Assembly (NCBI GenBank): GCA_963971285.1
Contig: OZ020263.1
Location: forward strand, 2,046,001-2,110,000
Reading direction: 5' to 3'
DNA: 64,000 nucleotides
From: Astropecten irregularis
Taxonomy: Eukaryota > Echinodermata > Asteroidea > Paxillosida > Astropectinidae
Shown here: piece by piece, positions 45,801 through 48,710 of the stretch
How the letters are laid out: the number at the start of each line of letters is the position of its first letter
Numbering within the stretch: position 1 is the stretch's first letter
Translations under genes and position numbers: made by a program
Notes under the pieces: model-generated
The model's database searches: none
What the model was told of the DNA's origin: nothing
What the model saw: only the letters and a program-made list of their open reading frames with translations

Positions 45801-48710
45801 TACAATTGATAGTAAGTTACGATGAGTTTGGTGAAATCGACCCCCGGACCCAAATCAGGAGGCCAACTGACATCTAAGATTGGGGTCATCAGTAAGACCT
45901 GTTGGAGACCTGCTCCTGCGTCCTGCGATAATCTTACAAAAATTTGGACAAATTGTTTGTCATTTTTGTCCTCATGCTGATTCTTATGGGCACAGTTGTA
46001 AGACTCCGGCCCGGTAATTGTCCAATAAACCACTGATCAAAACTATTACCCTACTTGGGAAAATGAAAACAATTGCTCATGGGATTGTGTGGATTGAGCA
46101 TCTCCCCCACTAAACTGCCAAAAGGCCAGGTTAGGTGAACTTTTCTCTTTCGAAACGATTAAAAGATTTCAAATACTTAGAGTTACACCAACTCTCTTCT
46201 TCCTAGGTATCTTCCCCAAGTGCAAACTTTCAAATCTTATAAATAGGTTTTGCGGTAACACCATGTGACATAGGCTTACATTTATCTCTTTTGTGAGTAT
46301 TGGGTGGCTCTGTATTGGGTGGCTCTGAAAAGAGCCGGTTAACTCGACGTTCAGGCCAGTATGCTCTGGCCGTCTTCAGGAGAATGCTGCAGCTGAGAAG
46401 TGGAGACTGGACTAGTAGTAGACTAGACTTCTGTCTCCATTATGCAAAGTATCAAATTATTGACCCTTCTCTGAATTTTTGGCACGGATGGGTAACTGGT
46501 TGGCAGATTATAATGTGAGCAAAATCAGCTGAGTACCAGTTGCAAGCAATGTACATTGCATGGAATTTAAGCTGGTAACCTGTGTTTTTCCATTTCCTAA
46601 GCAGACTTGTGTGCATGATTACGTATCCATGAAATTGTGCAGTATATTGTAGGTAATATTCCGTTTTGGCTTTTTTCCCCCACAAAAGTGCGCCTTTTGC
46701 GAGCCTGCGTCGCGTGAGATGCTGCCAATCTCTTGGAATCTAATTGACGACAGATCGAAGGCAAATGCCAACAGGTGTTTCAGCGGGCACCCCCTACAGT
46801 ATTTACAATAGGATCAGGCTTGGATCTTCCCAGATCTGGCCGGGGCAACTGGGTTGTGTTTACCCAGAGCTTTGTCGAGCCGACAGCACTGTGTGTGACT
46901 GCAACCATACAAGAAAATGCCACTGGTGAAATCTGCAAATTCCACACGAAACTTCCATCTTTGATAAAACTGAGCAAAAATGCGCAACTCTCAACCTCAA
47001 TTCTCTATCTCAAGGCATACTTGCAAAGCACTCATTGAAAATTTTGAATTCTGTTTCACACTTTACCACTGCTGTAGAAAAAAAAAACCTGATTCGCAAT
47101 CATAGAATGTGTCACAAACTTCATGTGAACTATGATATTTTATATAATACTCACAGGCAAATTTGTGGATGAAATATGCAACTGGATAAACAATCTCAAA
47201 AAGTATGCTGGAAATTTATAGCTTTTGTAAACAACGTTTCGTTAAAGAAACTTTGAATCTAAATTTTAGGGTTTGCTTCTGAGGCAGACTTCAAGTTTAA
47301 AAGGGCAAGTTCTGTTTTGTTTAAGCCATTTTTCATTTAACTGGCTTTATAGGCCTAATCTTTAGCATTCCAATGTCATTGCCAAAGAATAGATAAAAGT
47401 TTTACTCCATGGTTGTGGACTTTGTGATACAAAGGAATGGATTTGATACTGTGCTTGCCAGGAGCCTAGCCAAAGTAGCTACATTTATAGCAAACACTGG
47501 CAAAGTGATTTAAACTTTTAACAGTGGCGCTTTGAAGCCATCTTGTTCACAGGGCAAAACTGTTTTAAAAGAACACTTGGAGTTTGGAGGGCCTGACGCA
47601 TTTCGATCCTAGCAGGATCTTTATTGAAGGCTAAGCATTTTATAAATTTCAGGTCAATACTTTGGCTGGTGAGCAGTTTGTAGTAGTTAAATACTTGCAT
47701 TAAAAGAACACCGTTAGCAATATGGTCATCAAAGTCCAAAATATGAGCGCATACTTTTGAGCGTGTGTGCTGCAAGTTTGACTTGAGCGAGTTCCAATGG
47801 AAGCCACGACGCGCAATTCACATTATCACAACATTATACGATCCGCAATCTGGGAAGAACCAGACCTTGGCCGCGGAGATTGCTTTCGCTCCTACCCCAC
47901 TGCGGCGCCATTACCCTCCCAGAGGGAGGGATGACCACATTGGATAACCCTCCTGGCAATTATAACATTATCTCAGGTGGTCAGGTATCAATTGAAACAA
48001 ATTTGGCGTTGGTATGGTGTAATCTCACAAGTATTGGTAGGCGAGATCAAGGGAGGATATTTTCCGCGGTATAGGTGGTCCCCAGCGAGACCAGCGGAAT
48101 GTTTACATAACATAATGGTGCTCAAATTGAATTACATGTTTCGCGTCCTCATGAACCGTTATACTAGTCTATACATCTTATGCTTGGTGAGGTACGATAT
48201 TTGTTCAACACTTGGGGGCGTCTTCCTCCCATCTTACCCAGCGTGGCTGTGTAGAGGCCACCCTTCCTACCCGCTGCCAGGTAATTCAAGAGGAGGACTG
48301 GACTAAGTGAGATCGGAGATTCGTCAAATTGTTTTGGACAAGTGGGGGTCCGAGTTAAAGCTGTAGCCTATAGTTTCGGGGATTTGTGCTTGATGTGTGT
48401 TTTTGTCATATTTTGTGACCGCTGGAGGATTTGAGTCCCTGGTTTACGGAGGTTCATGAGCCCTACAGTTCTGGCTCTGTGTCCCTCTTCAAGGCTCCTC
48501 TTCCCAACACCCTACATGTACCTCTAATCAATCCACTACTGTCGAATCTACAAACATTCGACACTGTCATATAAAAACCAATCGATCGATACCGATACTC
48601 ACCCTTTGAAAATCACACCTGGGATCCCGACACTGCTTAGGTTCACAGATGACTAGATCAACGAGACAGGAGCAAGTCGTACATGGATCGGCCTCCCATA
48701 CTGTGTTATT
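776..48710 (-). CDS. FRAS1: FRAS1 ortholog, 55 internal exons, partial at both ends
   Basis: Extracellular matrix protein of the Fraser complex. In vertebrates FRAS1 works with FREM1 and FREM2 at the epithelial basement membrane to hold epithelium to mesenchyme. The spliced product is 3140 codons with no internal stop. Approximate residues counted from the first exon seen: VWC domains 1-370, furin-like repeats 371-1049, CSPG repeats 1050-2490, Calx-beta domains 2490-3112, linker to 3140. FREM proteins lack the VWC and furin-like blocks, so the domain order points to FRAS1. Vertebrate FRAS1 is about 4000 residues. The missing part is the signal peptide plus the first cysteine of VWC1 at the 5' end, and roughly 850 residues with the transmembrane segment at the 3' end. 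All introns inside the window are GT-AG. Introns not listed separately hold only the repeats described in other entries or nothing I recognise. Confidence 0.95.
953..1140 (-). CDS. FRAS1: FRAS1 window exon 54: Calx-beta 5, end
   Basis: 188 nt, phase 1 to 0. It contains WHETFSVVLGPDDPVNALLG and ATVTIIDEEA, closing the fifth and last Calx-beta domain. Confidence 0.95.
1197..1350. repeat. Palindromic MITE, family A (GGTCGATTTCACCAAACTC type), diverged
   Basis: It shares the termini and the centre (ATGATGCATTGCAGCC) with the copies at 16587 and 61847. Ends are imperfect inverted repeats, and the right end reads GAAATCGACC. Lies in the intron between exons 53 and 54. Confidence 0.7.
1605..1805 (-). 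CDS. FRAS1: FRAS1 window exon 53: Calx-beta 5, start
   Basis: 201 nt, phase 1 to 1. It contains PTIQFERVAYSVREP, VIRTGD and SGVDYEAYFKVIKF. Confidence 0.94.
1924..2080 (-). CDS. FRAS1: FRAS1 window exon 52: Calx-beta 4, end
   Basis: 157 nt, phase 0 to 1. It contains VGIVDDETYEADELF and MITILDTED. Confidence 0.94.
2539..2744 (-). CDS. FRAS1: FRAS1 window exon 51: Calx-beta 4, start
   Basis: 206 nt, phase 1 to 0. It contains FSIRDVKVEEHSGLV, IPVVRSGDL and YRIVFAPGEK. Confidence 0.95.
2972..3119 (-). CDS. FRAS1: FRAS1 window exon 50: Calx-beta 3, end
   Basis: 148 nt, phase 0 to 1. It contains VTIVDD, EGNETFIVYL and ALVVINDTVDD. Confidence 0.95.
3251..3462 (-). CDS. FRAS1: FRAS1 window exon 49: Calx-beta 3, start
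   Basis: 212 nt, phase 1 to 0. It contains YIFNENAGTVEIDVKR and GADFVPSTSQLTFG. Confidence 0.95.
3537..3586 (-). repeat. Truncated tRNA-derived SINE, family 1
   Basis: On the minus strand it reads GATTCGAATCC followed by CCAGTAAATGTTCTTTGTTC. This is the same B-box and 3' flank as the copies at 5998 and 30257. Only the 3' part is recognisable. Confidence 0.6.
3659..3782 (-). CDS. FRAS1: FRAS1 window exon 48: Calx-beta 2, end
   Basis: 124 nt, phase 0 to 1. It contains IIDDAMFEEQEEFEI and ATVIIDGPND. Confidence 0.94.
4018..4187 (-). CDS. FRAS1: FRAS1 window exon 47: Calx-beta 2, middle
   Basis: 170 nt, phase 1 to 0. It contains FRVVFPAGINHASCDVK. The donor is the less usual GTTGGT. Confidence 0.9.
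4607..4687 (-). CDS. FRAS1: FRAS1 window exon 46: Calx-beta 2, first strands
   Basis: 81 nt, phase 1 to 1. It contains PSIEFDQLVFHVNESSG. It is a short exon with no long open frame of its own. Confidence 0.9.
5092..5350 (-). CDS. FRAS1: FRAS1 window exon 45: Calx-beta 1, remainder
   Basis: 259 nt, phase 0 to 1. It contains FINDDSVFEGPEDF and VTIMDDED, the acidic Calx-beta pattern. Confidence 0.96.
5439..5585. repeat. Palindromic MITE, family B
   Basis: Left end GGGGCCGATTCACTAATGC and right end TTTAATAGTGAAATTCGCCCC are inverted. The interior has TTGCAAAGCG / CTTTGCGATC arms. Related to the inner part of the element at 38033. Confidence 0.7.
5652..5878 (-). CDS. FRAS1: FRAS1 window exon 44: CSPG 12 end, Calx-beta 1 start
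   Basis: 227 nt, phase 1 to 0. It contains the hallmark DVADSMPNTVSG that closes the CSPG block in FRAS1/FREM proteins, then YNVSEKAG and VPVKRSGNL, the first strands of Calx-beta 1. Confidence 0.96.
5998..6124 (+). repeat. tRNA-derived SINE, family 1, complete copy with inverted-repeat flanks
   Basis: A tRNA-like stretch (6038-6110) has an A box (TAGCTCAGTTGG), a B box (GGTTTGAATCC), a perfect 5-bp T stem (CCAGG/CCTGG) and an acceptor-like GGCTGG/CCAGTC pairing. The anticodon loop is not canonical, so a working tRNA gene is unlikely. Outer sequences GAACAAAGATAAATTGAC (5998-6015) and GTCAATTTGTCTTTGTCC (6107-6124) are inverted repeats. Confidence 0.8.
6242..6392 (-). CDS. FRAS1: FRAS1 window exon 43: CSPG repeat 12, middle
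   Basis: 151 nt, phase 0 to 1. It contains MDADTPDNLLVYSV and VFTQ. The motif is completed as FTQQDINNG across the next intron. Confidence 0.94.
6709..6801 (-). CDS. FRAS1: FRAS1 window exon 42: linker before CSPG repeat 12
   Basis: 31 codons, phase 0 to 0. It starts TFQITILPVDDGTPR and leads into repeat 12. Confidence 0.92.
7047..7295 (-). CDS. FRAS1: FRAS1 window exon 41: CSPG repeat 11, end
   Basis: 83 codons, phase 0 to 0. It contains FTIFQPPRHGTIDY, ISYNHDGSN and FKVSDGTN. Confidence 0.95.
7547..7687 (-). CDS. FRAS1: FRAS1 window exon 40: linker and CSPG repeat 11 start
   Basis: 47 codons, phase 0 to 0. It starts VTQTFYITLTPVDD and ends FELKAEDLDTA. Confidence 0.93.
8048..8352 (-). 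CDS. FRAS1: FRAS1 window exon 39: CSPG repeat 10
   Basis: 305 nt, phase 1 to 0. It runs from DRVPPQVLANRG through FTQSDLASKTVSYVH to FTVDDGTNQ. Confidence 0.95.
8522..8641 (-). CDS. FRAS1: FRAS1 window exon 38: CSPG repeat 9, end
   Basis: 120 nt, phase 1 to 1. It contains YVRYVHGP and FKFTLSDPEGN. Confidence 0.92.
8840..9031 (-). CDS. FRAS1: FRAS1 window exon 37: CSPG repeat 9, start
   Basis: 192 nt, phase 1 to 1. It contains FELKAEDVDSENMRL and the FTQSDIDNG motif. Confidence 0.95.
9342..9759 (-). CDS. FRAS1: FRAS1 window exon 36: CSPG repeat 8
   Basis: 418 nt, phase 0 to 1. It holds essentially one whole repeat, from LVNDEEPML through YVHDGSEVKTDSF and VSLSDG to the linker NDETPRLAVNRG. 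Confidence 0.95.
9965..10155 (-). CDS. FRAS1: FRAS1 window exon 35: CSPG repeat 7, end
   Basis: 191 nt, phase 1 to 0. It contains LIDNTVYYVHSVHRN and FLFHVSDQ. Confidence 0.93.
10424..10556 (-). CDS. FRAS1: FRAS1 window exon 34: CSPG repeat 7, start
   Basis: 133 nt, phase 0 to 1. It starts LIEGAREL, with the IRATDLDTKLSQL strand. Confidence 0.92.
11075..11240 (-). CDS. FRAS1: FRAS1 window exon 33: CSPG repeat 6 end
   Basis: 166 nt, phase 2 to 0. It completes the strand RYIAEG and includes FFNVSDASGN and TITPVNDQPP. Confidence 0.92.
11400..11602. repeat. Half copy of MITE family C (AGGGCCCAA-ATTCATGG type)
   Basis: Matches the left two thirds of the element at 18581: AGGGCCCAAATGCATGGAAT, then GCTTATGATAACAG, CTACAGAATGCACGTGAC and AAGGTTAGCCTAGAA. 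The right terminus is missing. Confidence 0.75.
11680..12082 (-). CDS. FRAS1: FRAS1 window exon 32: CSPG repeat 5 end, repeat 6 start
   Basis: 403 nt, phase 1 to 2. It contains FHYVHDNSQTEQDSF and FTLSDG, then the next repeat ending FTQADISAYNIR. Confidence 0.95.
12283..12543 (-). CDS. FRAS1: FRAS1 window exon 31: CSPG repeat 4 end, repeat 5 start
   Basis: 261 nt, phase 1 to 1. The acceptor was chosen at CCAG (12544-12545) because it gives FTVADS across the junction. A second AG six bases further in is possible. Confidence 0.9.
12737..12994. repeat. Foldback element with GTGGCGTATCTAGG termini
   Basis: Left end AGTGGCGTATCTAGGGG and right end CTTAGATATGCCATTG are inverted and diverged. A GCCCCAGGCGCCA block occurs near each end (about 12771 and 12960). 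Contains a T16 tract. Confidence 0.7.
13119..13269 (-). CDS. FRAS1: FRAS1 window exon 30: CSPG repeat 4, middle
   Basis: 151 nt, phase 0 to 1. It contains LFTQADINAEKVVYR, the core CSPG motif. Confidence 0.93.
13496..13742. repeat. Foldback copy of the GGCCTGACGCGTTTCGATCC repeat family (D)
   Basis: Left arm 13498-13577 (GGAGTTAGAAGGGCCTGACG, then GGCTAAATGACAAGAGGA) and right arm about 13608-13692 (TCCTCTTGTCATTTAGCC, then CGTCAGACTTTCCTAACTCC) are inverted repeats of roughly 80 bp. The tail carries the family's usual CAGGTCGTTATTTTGGCTGATGA block. Confidence 0.85.
13849..13953 (-). CDS. FRAS1: FRAS1 window exon 29: CSPG repeat 4, start
   Basis: 35 codons, phase 0 to 0. It starts VVEGKVTPI, with the YTDVDSSDPDLVY strand. 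Confidence 0.92.
14065..14181 (-). CDS. FRAS1: FRAS1 window exon 28: CSPG repeat 3 end
   Basis: 39 codons, phase 0 to 0. It starts VSDSAH and includes NIDILPSNDEPP, the linker strand before the next repeat. Confidence 0.93.
14215..14272. repeat. CAGTGA hexamer-like microsatellite
   Basis: Degenerate repeats of CAGTGA / CTGTGA / TAGTGA about 35 nt upstream (minus sense) of the acceptor of exon 28. Confidence 0.8.
14448..14537. repeat. Palindromic element family E, copy 1
   Basis: GGCTCCGGCTTGAATTTACA and TTATTTCAAGCCGTAGCC are inverted, followed by GGGACACGG. It ends about 6 bases from the exon 27 donor (14542-14543). Confidence 0.75.
14544..14722 (-). CDS. FRAS1: FRAS1 window exon 27: CSPG repeat 3, middle
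   Basis: 179 nt, phase 1 to 0. It contains FAQEDIDQGKVYYRH, the FTQxDIxxGxVxY-type motif. A palindromic repeat begins about 8 nt past its 5' splice site. Confidence 0.93.
14788..14895. repeat. Palindromic element family E, copy 2
   Basis: ATGGCTATGGCTTAAG and CTCAAGCCATAGCC are inverted arms, with inner arms around TACACACAAGTCTATGG. The same GGGACAC tail follows. A fragment of the family (GGCTCCGGCTTGAG) also occurs near 22121. Confidence 0.75.
15200..15359 (-). CDS. FRAS1: FRAS1 window exon 26: CSPG repeat 3, start
   Basis: 160 nt, phase 0 to 1. It begins DNKGPILINN and contains the LRAFDVDSPDNELMF strand typical of CSPG repeats. Confidence 0.93.
15668..16347 (-). CDS. FRAS1: FRAS1 window exon 25: CSPG repeats 1 and 2
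   Basis: 680 nt, phase 1 to 0, by far the largest exon found. It holds two whole CSPG/NG2 repeats (cadherin-like beta-sandwich folds). Motifs include the ...GSVRFVHE and ...GNIRYVHDGSE strands and FQVTDG. The later repeats are nearly all split over two to three exons. Confidence 0.96.
16587..16733. repeat. Palindromic MITE, family A
   Basis: Ends GGGGTCGATTTCACCAAACT and GGGCTTCGTGAAATTGACCCC are inverted. The core is ATGATGCATTGCAGCC. Confidence 0.85.
16774..16914 (-). CDS. FRAS1: FRAS1 window exon 24: furin-like repeat 14
   Basis: 141 nt, phase 1 to 1. It opens ACPWNCLEC and is the last cysteine-rich repeat before the CSPG block. Confidence 0.94.
17150..17290 (-). CDS. FRAS1: FRAS1 window exon 23: furin-like repeat 13
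   Basis: 141 nt, phase 1 to 1. It opens CGDDCKTC, with CTSC and CVSHC. Confidence 0.93.
17835..17975 (-). CDS. FRAS1: FRAS1 window exon 22: furin-like repeat 12
   Basis: 141 nt, phase 1 to 1. It opens ECDWSCNACSGP, which is almost the same as the start of repeat 12 of vertebrate FRAS1 as I recall it. Confidence 0.94.
18215..18358 (-). CDS. FRAS1: FRAS1 window exon 21: furin-like repeat 11
   Basis: 144 nt, phase 1 to 1. It opens CQDDCLEC, with CLVC and CSQSC. Confidence 0.93.
18581..18888. repeat. MITE family C, full-length
   Basis: A 308-bp element. Left end CAGGGCCCAAATTCATGGAA and right end TTCCATGAAATTGGGCCCTG are near-perfect inverted repeats. Arms extend inward with TCTGTTA / TAACAGA-like pairing. 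No coding capacity. Confidence 0.9.
19011..19154 (-). CDS. FRAS1: FRAS1 window exon 20: furin-like repeat 10
   Basis: 144 nt, phase 1 to 1. It opens CHISCRTC, with CTSC and CSSKC. Confidence 0.93.
19286..19460. repeat. GGCCTGACG repeat family D, tandem and inverted fragments
   Basis: Two direct copies of CTTGGAGTTAGAAGGGCC are followed by an inverted copy ending TCTCCTAACTC. A further pair lies at 19522-19613. All are in the intron between exons 19 and 20. Confidence 0.8.
19741..19902 (-). CDS. FRAS1: FRAS1 window exon 19: furin-like repeat 9, extended
   Basis: 162 nt, phase 1 to 1. It opens CNSACGTC. The loop before CTEC is longer than in the sister repeats, by about seven residues. Confidence 0.93.
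19903..21766. other. FRAS1 intron of 1.9 kb
   Basis: Contains a T-rich tract near 20235-20290 and a SINE copy at 20836-21001. No exon was seen in the rest. Confidence 0.7.
20836..21001 (-). repeat. tRNA-derived SINE, family 2
   Basis: On the minus strand a tRNA-like head (20926-21001) has the B box GGGTTCGAATCCCACC. A tail with TTTTTCATGTGC and GGTGAAGGGCAAGCC follows. The same head and tail occur on the plus strand at 40878. Confidence 0.8.
21767..21910 (-). CDS. FRAS1: FRAS1 window exon 18: furin-like repeat 8
   Basis: 144 nt, phase 1 to 1. It opens CHPSCQAC, with CLSC and CQMGC. Confidence 0.93.
22500..22640 (-). CDS. FRAS1: FRAS1 window exon 17: furin-like repeat 7
   Basis: 141 nt, phase 1 to 1. 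It opens CNPTCLTC, with CTSC and CDKQC. Confidence 0.93.
22821..22910. repeat. Short GC-rich palindrome
   Basis: Arms 22821-22844 and 22887-22910 are inverted. The inner 14 bases (AGTCAACAGCGCAC / GTGCGCTGTTGACT) are perfect and the outer part has two mismatches. The interior has further GCATGCACGCG / CGCGTGCG pairing. Confidence 0.85.
23268..23441 (-). CDS. FRAS1: FRAS1 window exon 16: furin-like repeat 6 with insertion
   Basis: 174 nt, phase 1 to 1. It opens CHSSCRTC. The loop between CTSC and CNSRC is about 11 residues longer than in most of the sister repeats. Confidence 0.93.
24111..24136. repeat. AACCC pentamer repeat at a 5' splice site (GGGTT on the transcript)
   Basis: In the minus (transcript) sense five GGG runs separated by TT begin at intron position +5 of the exon 15 donor. 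The sequence satisfies the usual G-quadruplex rule of four or more GGG tracts with short loops. Confidence 0.9.
24140..24280 (-). CDS. FRAS1: FRAS1 window exon 15: furin-like repeat 5
   Basis: 141 nt, phase 1 to 1. It opens CHPSCQYC and ends HTC. Its 5' splice site runs directly into a GGGTT repeat (see the separate repeat entry). Confidence 0.93.
24719..24859 (-). CDS. FRAS1: FRAS1 window exon 14: furin-like repeat 4
   Basis: 141 nt, phase 1 to 1. It opens CDASCLAC, with CIIC and CVSEC. Confidence 0.93.
25106..25343. repeat. Long, nearly perfect palindromic MITE (AGCCCACCGCAC termini)
   Basis: Left arm about 25109-25195 and right arm about 25255-25340 are inverted over roughly 85 bp with few mismatches. 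TA flanks either end as a possible target duplication. Between the arms is a short GTCGAATC-rich spacer. No coding capacity. Confidence 0.92.
28044..28111. repeat. G25 tract followed by a C16 tract
   Basis: Twenty-five consecutive G (28044-28068) and, 27 bases later, sixteen consecutive C (28096-28111). The two tracts could pair as a hairpin and are prone to length errors. Confidence 0.9.
29331..29450. repeat. GGCCTGACG repeat family D, right-half copy
   Basis: It has GATCCTACTAGCATCAAAAC, GGCCCTCCTAACTCCAAGC and the tail CAGGTCATTATTTTGG. Related copies or fragments lie at about 7785, 39450, 42897, 47577, 57869 and 63718. Confidence 0.75.
30257..30386 (-). repeat. tRNA-derived SINE, family 1, complete copy
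   Basis: The minus-strand tRNA-like domain (30271-30347) has the A box TGGCTCAGTTGG and B box GGTTCGAATCC. It is enclosed by GAACAAAGATAGTTGAC and GTCAATTTTTCTTTGTTC, which are inverted. Sequence similarity to the copy at 36783 continues upstream (CATGGCT-CTGACTGCCAAAC). Confidence 0.8.
32027..32170 (-). CDS. FRAS1: FRAS1 window exon 13: furin-like repeat 3
   Basis: 144 nt, phase 1 to 1. It opens CHDSCQEC. A 7.2 kb intron follows. Confidence 0.93.
32449..32589 (-). CDS. FRAS1: FRAS1 window exon 12: furin-like repeat 2
   Basis: 141 nt, phase 1 to 1. It opens CHETCMSC and ends GFFEIEGICL. Found by reading the splice sites; it does not stand out as a long open frame. Confidence 0.92.
32937..33074 (-). 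CDS. FRAS1: FRAS1 window exon 11: furin-like repeat 1
   Basis: 138 nt, phase 1 to 1. Cysteine-rich repeat opening QCQPECLTC, with CTSC and CVDSC. It is the shortest of the 14 repeat exons. Confidence 0.93.
33075..34274. other. 1.2 kb intron between the VWC and furin-like blocks
   Basis: No exon, tRNA-like sequence or clear inverted repeat was recognised here. Confidence 0.6.
34275..34422 (-). CDS. FRAS1: FRAS1 window exon 10: VWC6
   Basis: 148 nt, phase 0 to 1. It has the DTWEPDQC entry, the CRTCVC core and the closing CCPDC. This is the last VWC domain and leads straight into the first furin-like repeat. Confidence 0.92.
34598..34687 (-). CDS. FRAS1: FRAS1 window exon 9: VWC5 end, VWC6 start
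   Basis: 30 codons, phase 0 to 0. CCPEC closes VWC5 and GYCVHDR opens VWC6. Confidence 0.88.
34866..35045. repeat. Diverged copy of the TTAA-flanked element (family F), left part
   Basis: It shares TTCACAGATT, ATAACTTACAGGGTAT and CTGAAATG-GTATTTATC blocks with the intact element at 41968. A third related fragment in reverse lies near 32855-32915. Confidence 0.65.
35065..35198 (-). CDS. FRAS1: FRAS1 window exon 8: VWC5, N-terminal part
   Basis: 134 nt, phase 1 to 0. It begins PCDDFG and has the CEYCIC core. Confidence 0.92.
35324..35381 (-). CDS. FRAS1: FRAS1 window exon 7: VWC4 closing motif
   Basis: 58 nt, the smallest exon found, phase 0 to 1. It contains GERKV and CCPQC. It is too short to show as an independent reading frame and is supported by splice sites, phase and position. 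Confidence 0.88.
35601..35752. repeat. GCCAAA/GCCAAG hexamer array
   Basis: About 25 hexamer units in the intron between exons 6 and 7. Read on the plus strand it stays open as alternating Lys-Ala, and on the minus strand as Leu-Ala, but there is no sign of a gene. Confidence 0.85.
36477..36581 (-). CDS. FRAS1: FRAS1 window exon 6: VWC4 middle
   Basis: 35 codons, phase 0 to 0, starting DGSQWKSDPC with the CTYCKC core. Confidence 0.92.
36783..37230 (+). repeat. Compound SINE: family 1 head joined to another tRNA-related SINE
   Basis: 36783-36866 matches family 1 up to the anticodon region. The sequence then switches to a block with CAGGTGCCCATTTACTCCTGGGTG-like sequence, CTTGCCCAAGGACAC and GGAGTCGAATCCACAATCT, and later CTGGACTCGAACCCACAATCT. 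The CTTGCCCAAGGACAC block is, as I recall, common in marine invertebrate SINEs. Confidence 0.65.
37238..37321 (-). CDS. FRAS1: FRAS1 window exon 5: VWC3 end, VWC4 start
   Basis: 28 codons, phase 0 to 0. The closing motif CCPTC is followed by SCELEG, the start of VWC4. Confidence 0.88.
37716..37849 (-). CDS. FRAS1: FRAS1 window exon 4: VWC3, N-terminal part
   Basis: 134 nt, phase 1 to 0. It opens with SCTYRG and carries DGAEW and the CTKCRC core followed by CFVADCPPLFC. Confidence 0.92.
38033..38161. repeat. Palindromic MITE, chimera of families A and B
   Basis: Left end GGGGTCGATTTCACTAAACT as in family A. The right half (TTTAGTGATAATCACAAAGCG, then GTGGAATTGGCCCC) resembles family B at 5439. 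Confidence 0.7.
38228..38387 (-). CDS. FRAS1: FRAS1 window exon 3: VWC2
   Basis: 160 nt, phase 0 to 1. It contains the SQWS entry, the CRSCYC core and the closing CCPTC, so it is nearly a whole VWC domain. The split codon at its end joins to give Arg before SCTYRG of the next exon. Confidence 0.92.
40878..41040 (+). repeat. tRNA-derived SINE, family 2
   Basis: The tRNA-like head 40878-40950 has the B box GGGTTCGAATCCCACC. The tail has TTTTTTCATGTGC and GGTCAAGGGCAAGCCG. Same family as 20836-21001. Confidence 0.8.
41069..41304. repeat. Foldback element with GGGGTTTACGAAA termini
   Basis: Left GGGGTTTACGAAACAGAGAC followed by TCAGGCTCAGG, and right CCTGAGCCTCTATTTCGTAAACCCC, are inverted over about 30 bp with three to four mismatches. 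Flanked by TA-rich sequence. Confidence 0.85.
41968..42330. mobile_element. Non-autonomous DNA transposon with TTAA flanks (family F)
   Basis: A 363-bp element bounded by TTAA at both ends. Perfect 20-bp inverted termini AGGTAGTATCATACTTTGGT / ACCAAAGTATGATACTACCT. TTAA target duplication is the habit of piggyBac-type transposons, so that class is inferred. No transposase is encoded. Confidence 0.85.
44048..44137 (-). CDS. FRAS1: FRAS1 window exon 2: VWC1 end, VWC2 start
   Basis: 30 codons, phase 0 to 0. It begins GERLRI, contains the VWC closing motif CCPEC, then SCEYQG, which opens VWC2. It is isolated between introns of 4.5 and 5.7 kb. Confidence 0.9.
44138..48602. other. 4.5 kb FRAS1 intron
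   Basis: Contains a family A MITE at 45682 and a family D copy at 47577-47700. The stretch near 44855-44930 has repeated GGTCTCAGC. No exon was seen. Confidence 0.7.
45682..45846. repeat. Palindromic MITE, family A, reverse orientation
   Basis: Ends GGGGTCGATTTCAGGAAGCC and GATGAGTTTGGTGAAATCGACCCCC are inverted. The interior is the reverse of the copies at 16587 and 61847. Confidence 0.85.
48603..48710 (-). CDS. FRAS1: FRAS1 window exon 1: VWC1, N-terminal half
   Basis: 36 codons, phase 0 to 0. It carries the CxxCxC core (CTTCSC) and two further cysteines of a von Willebrand type C domain, preceded by TVWEADPC. The first VWC cysteine is absent, so a further upstream coding exon must exist. 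Confidence 0.9.
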
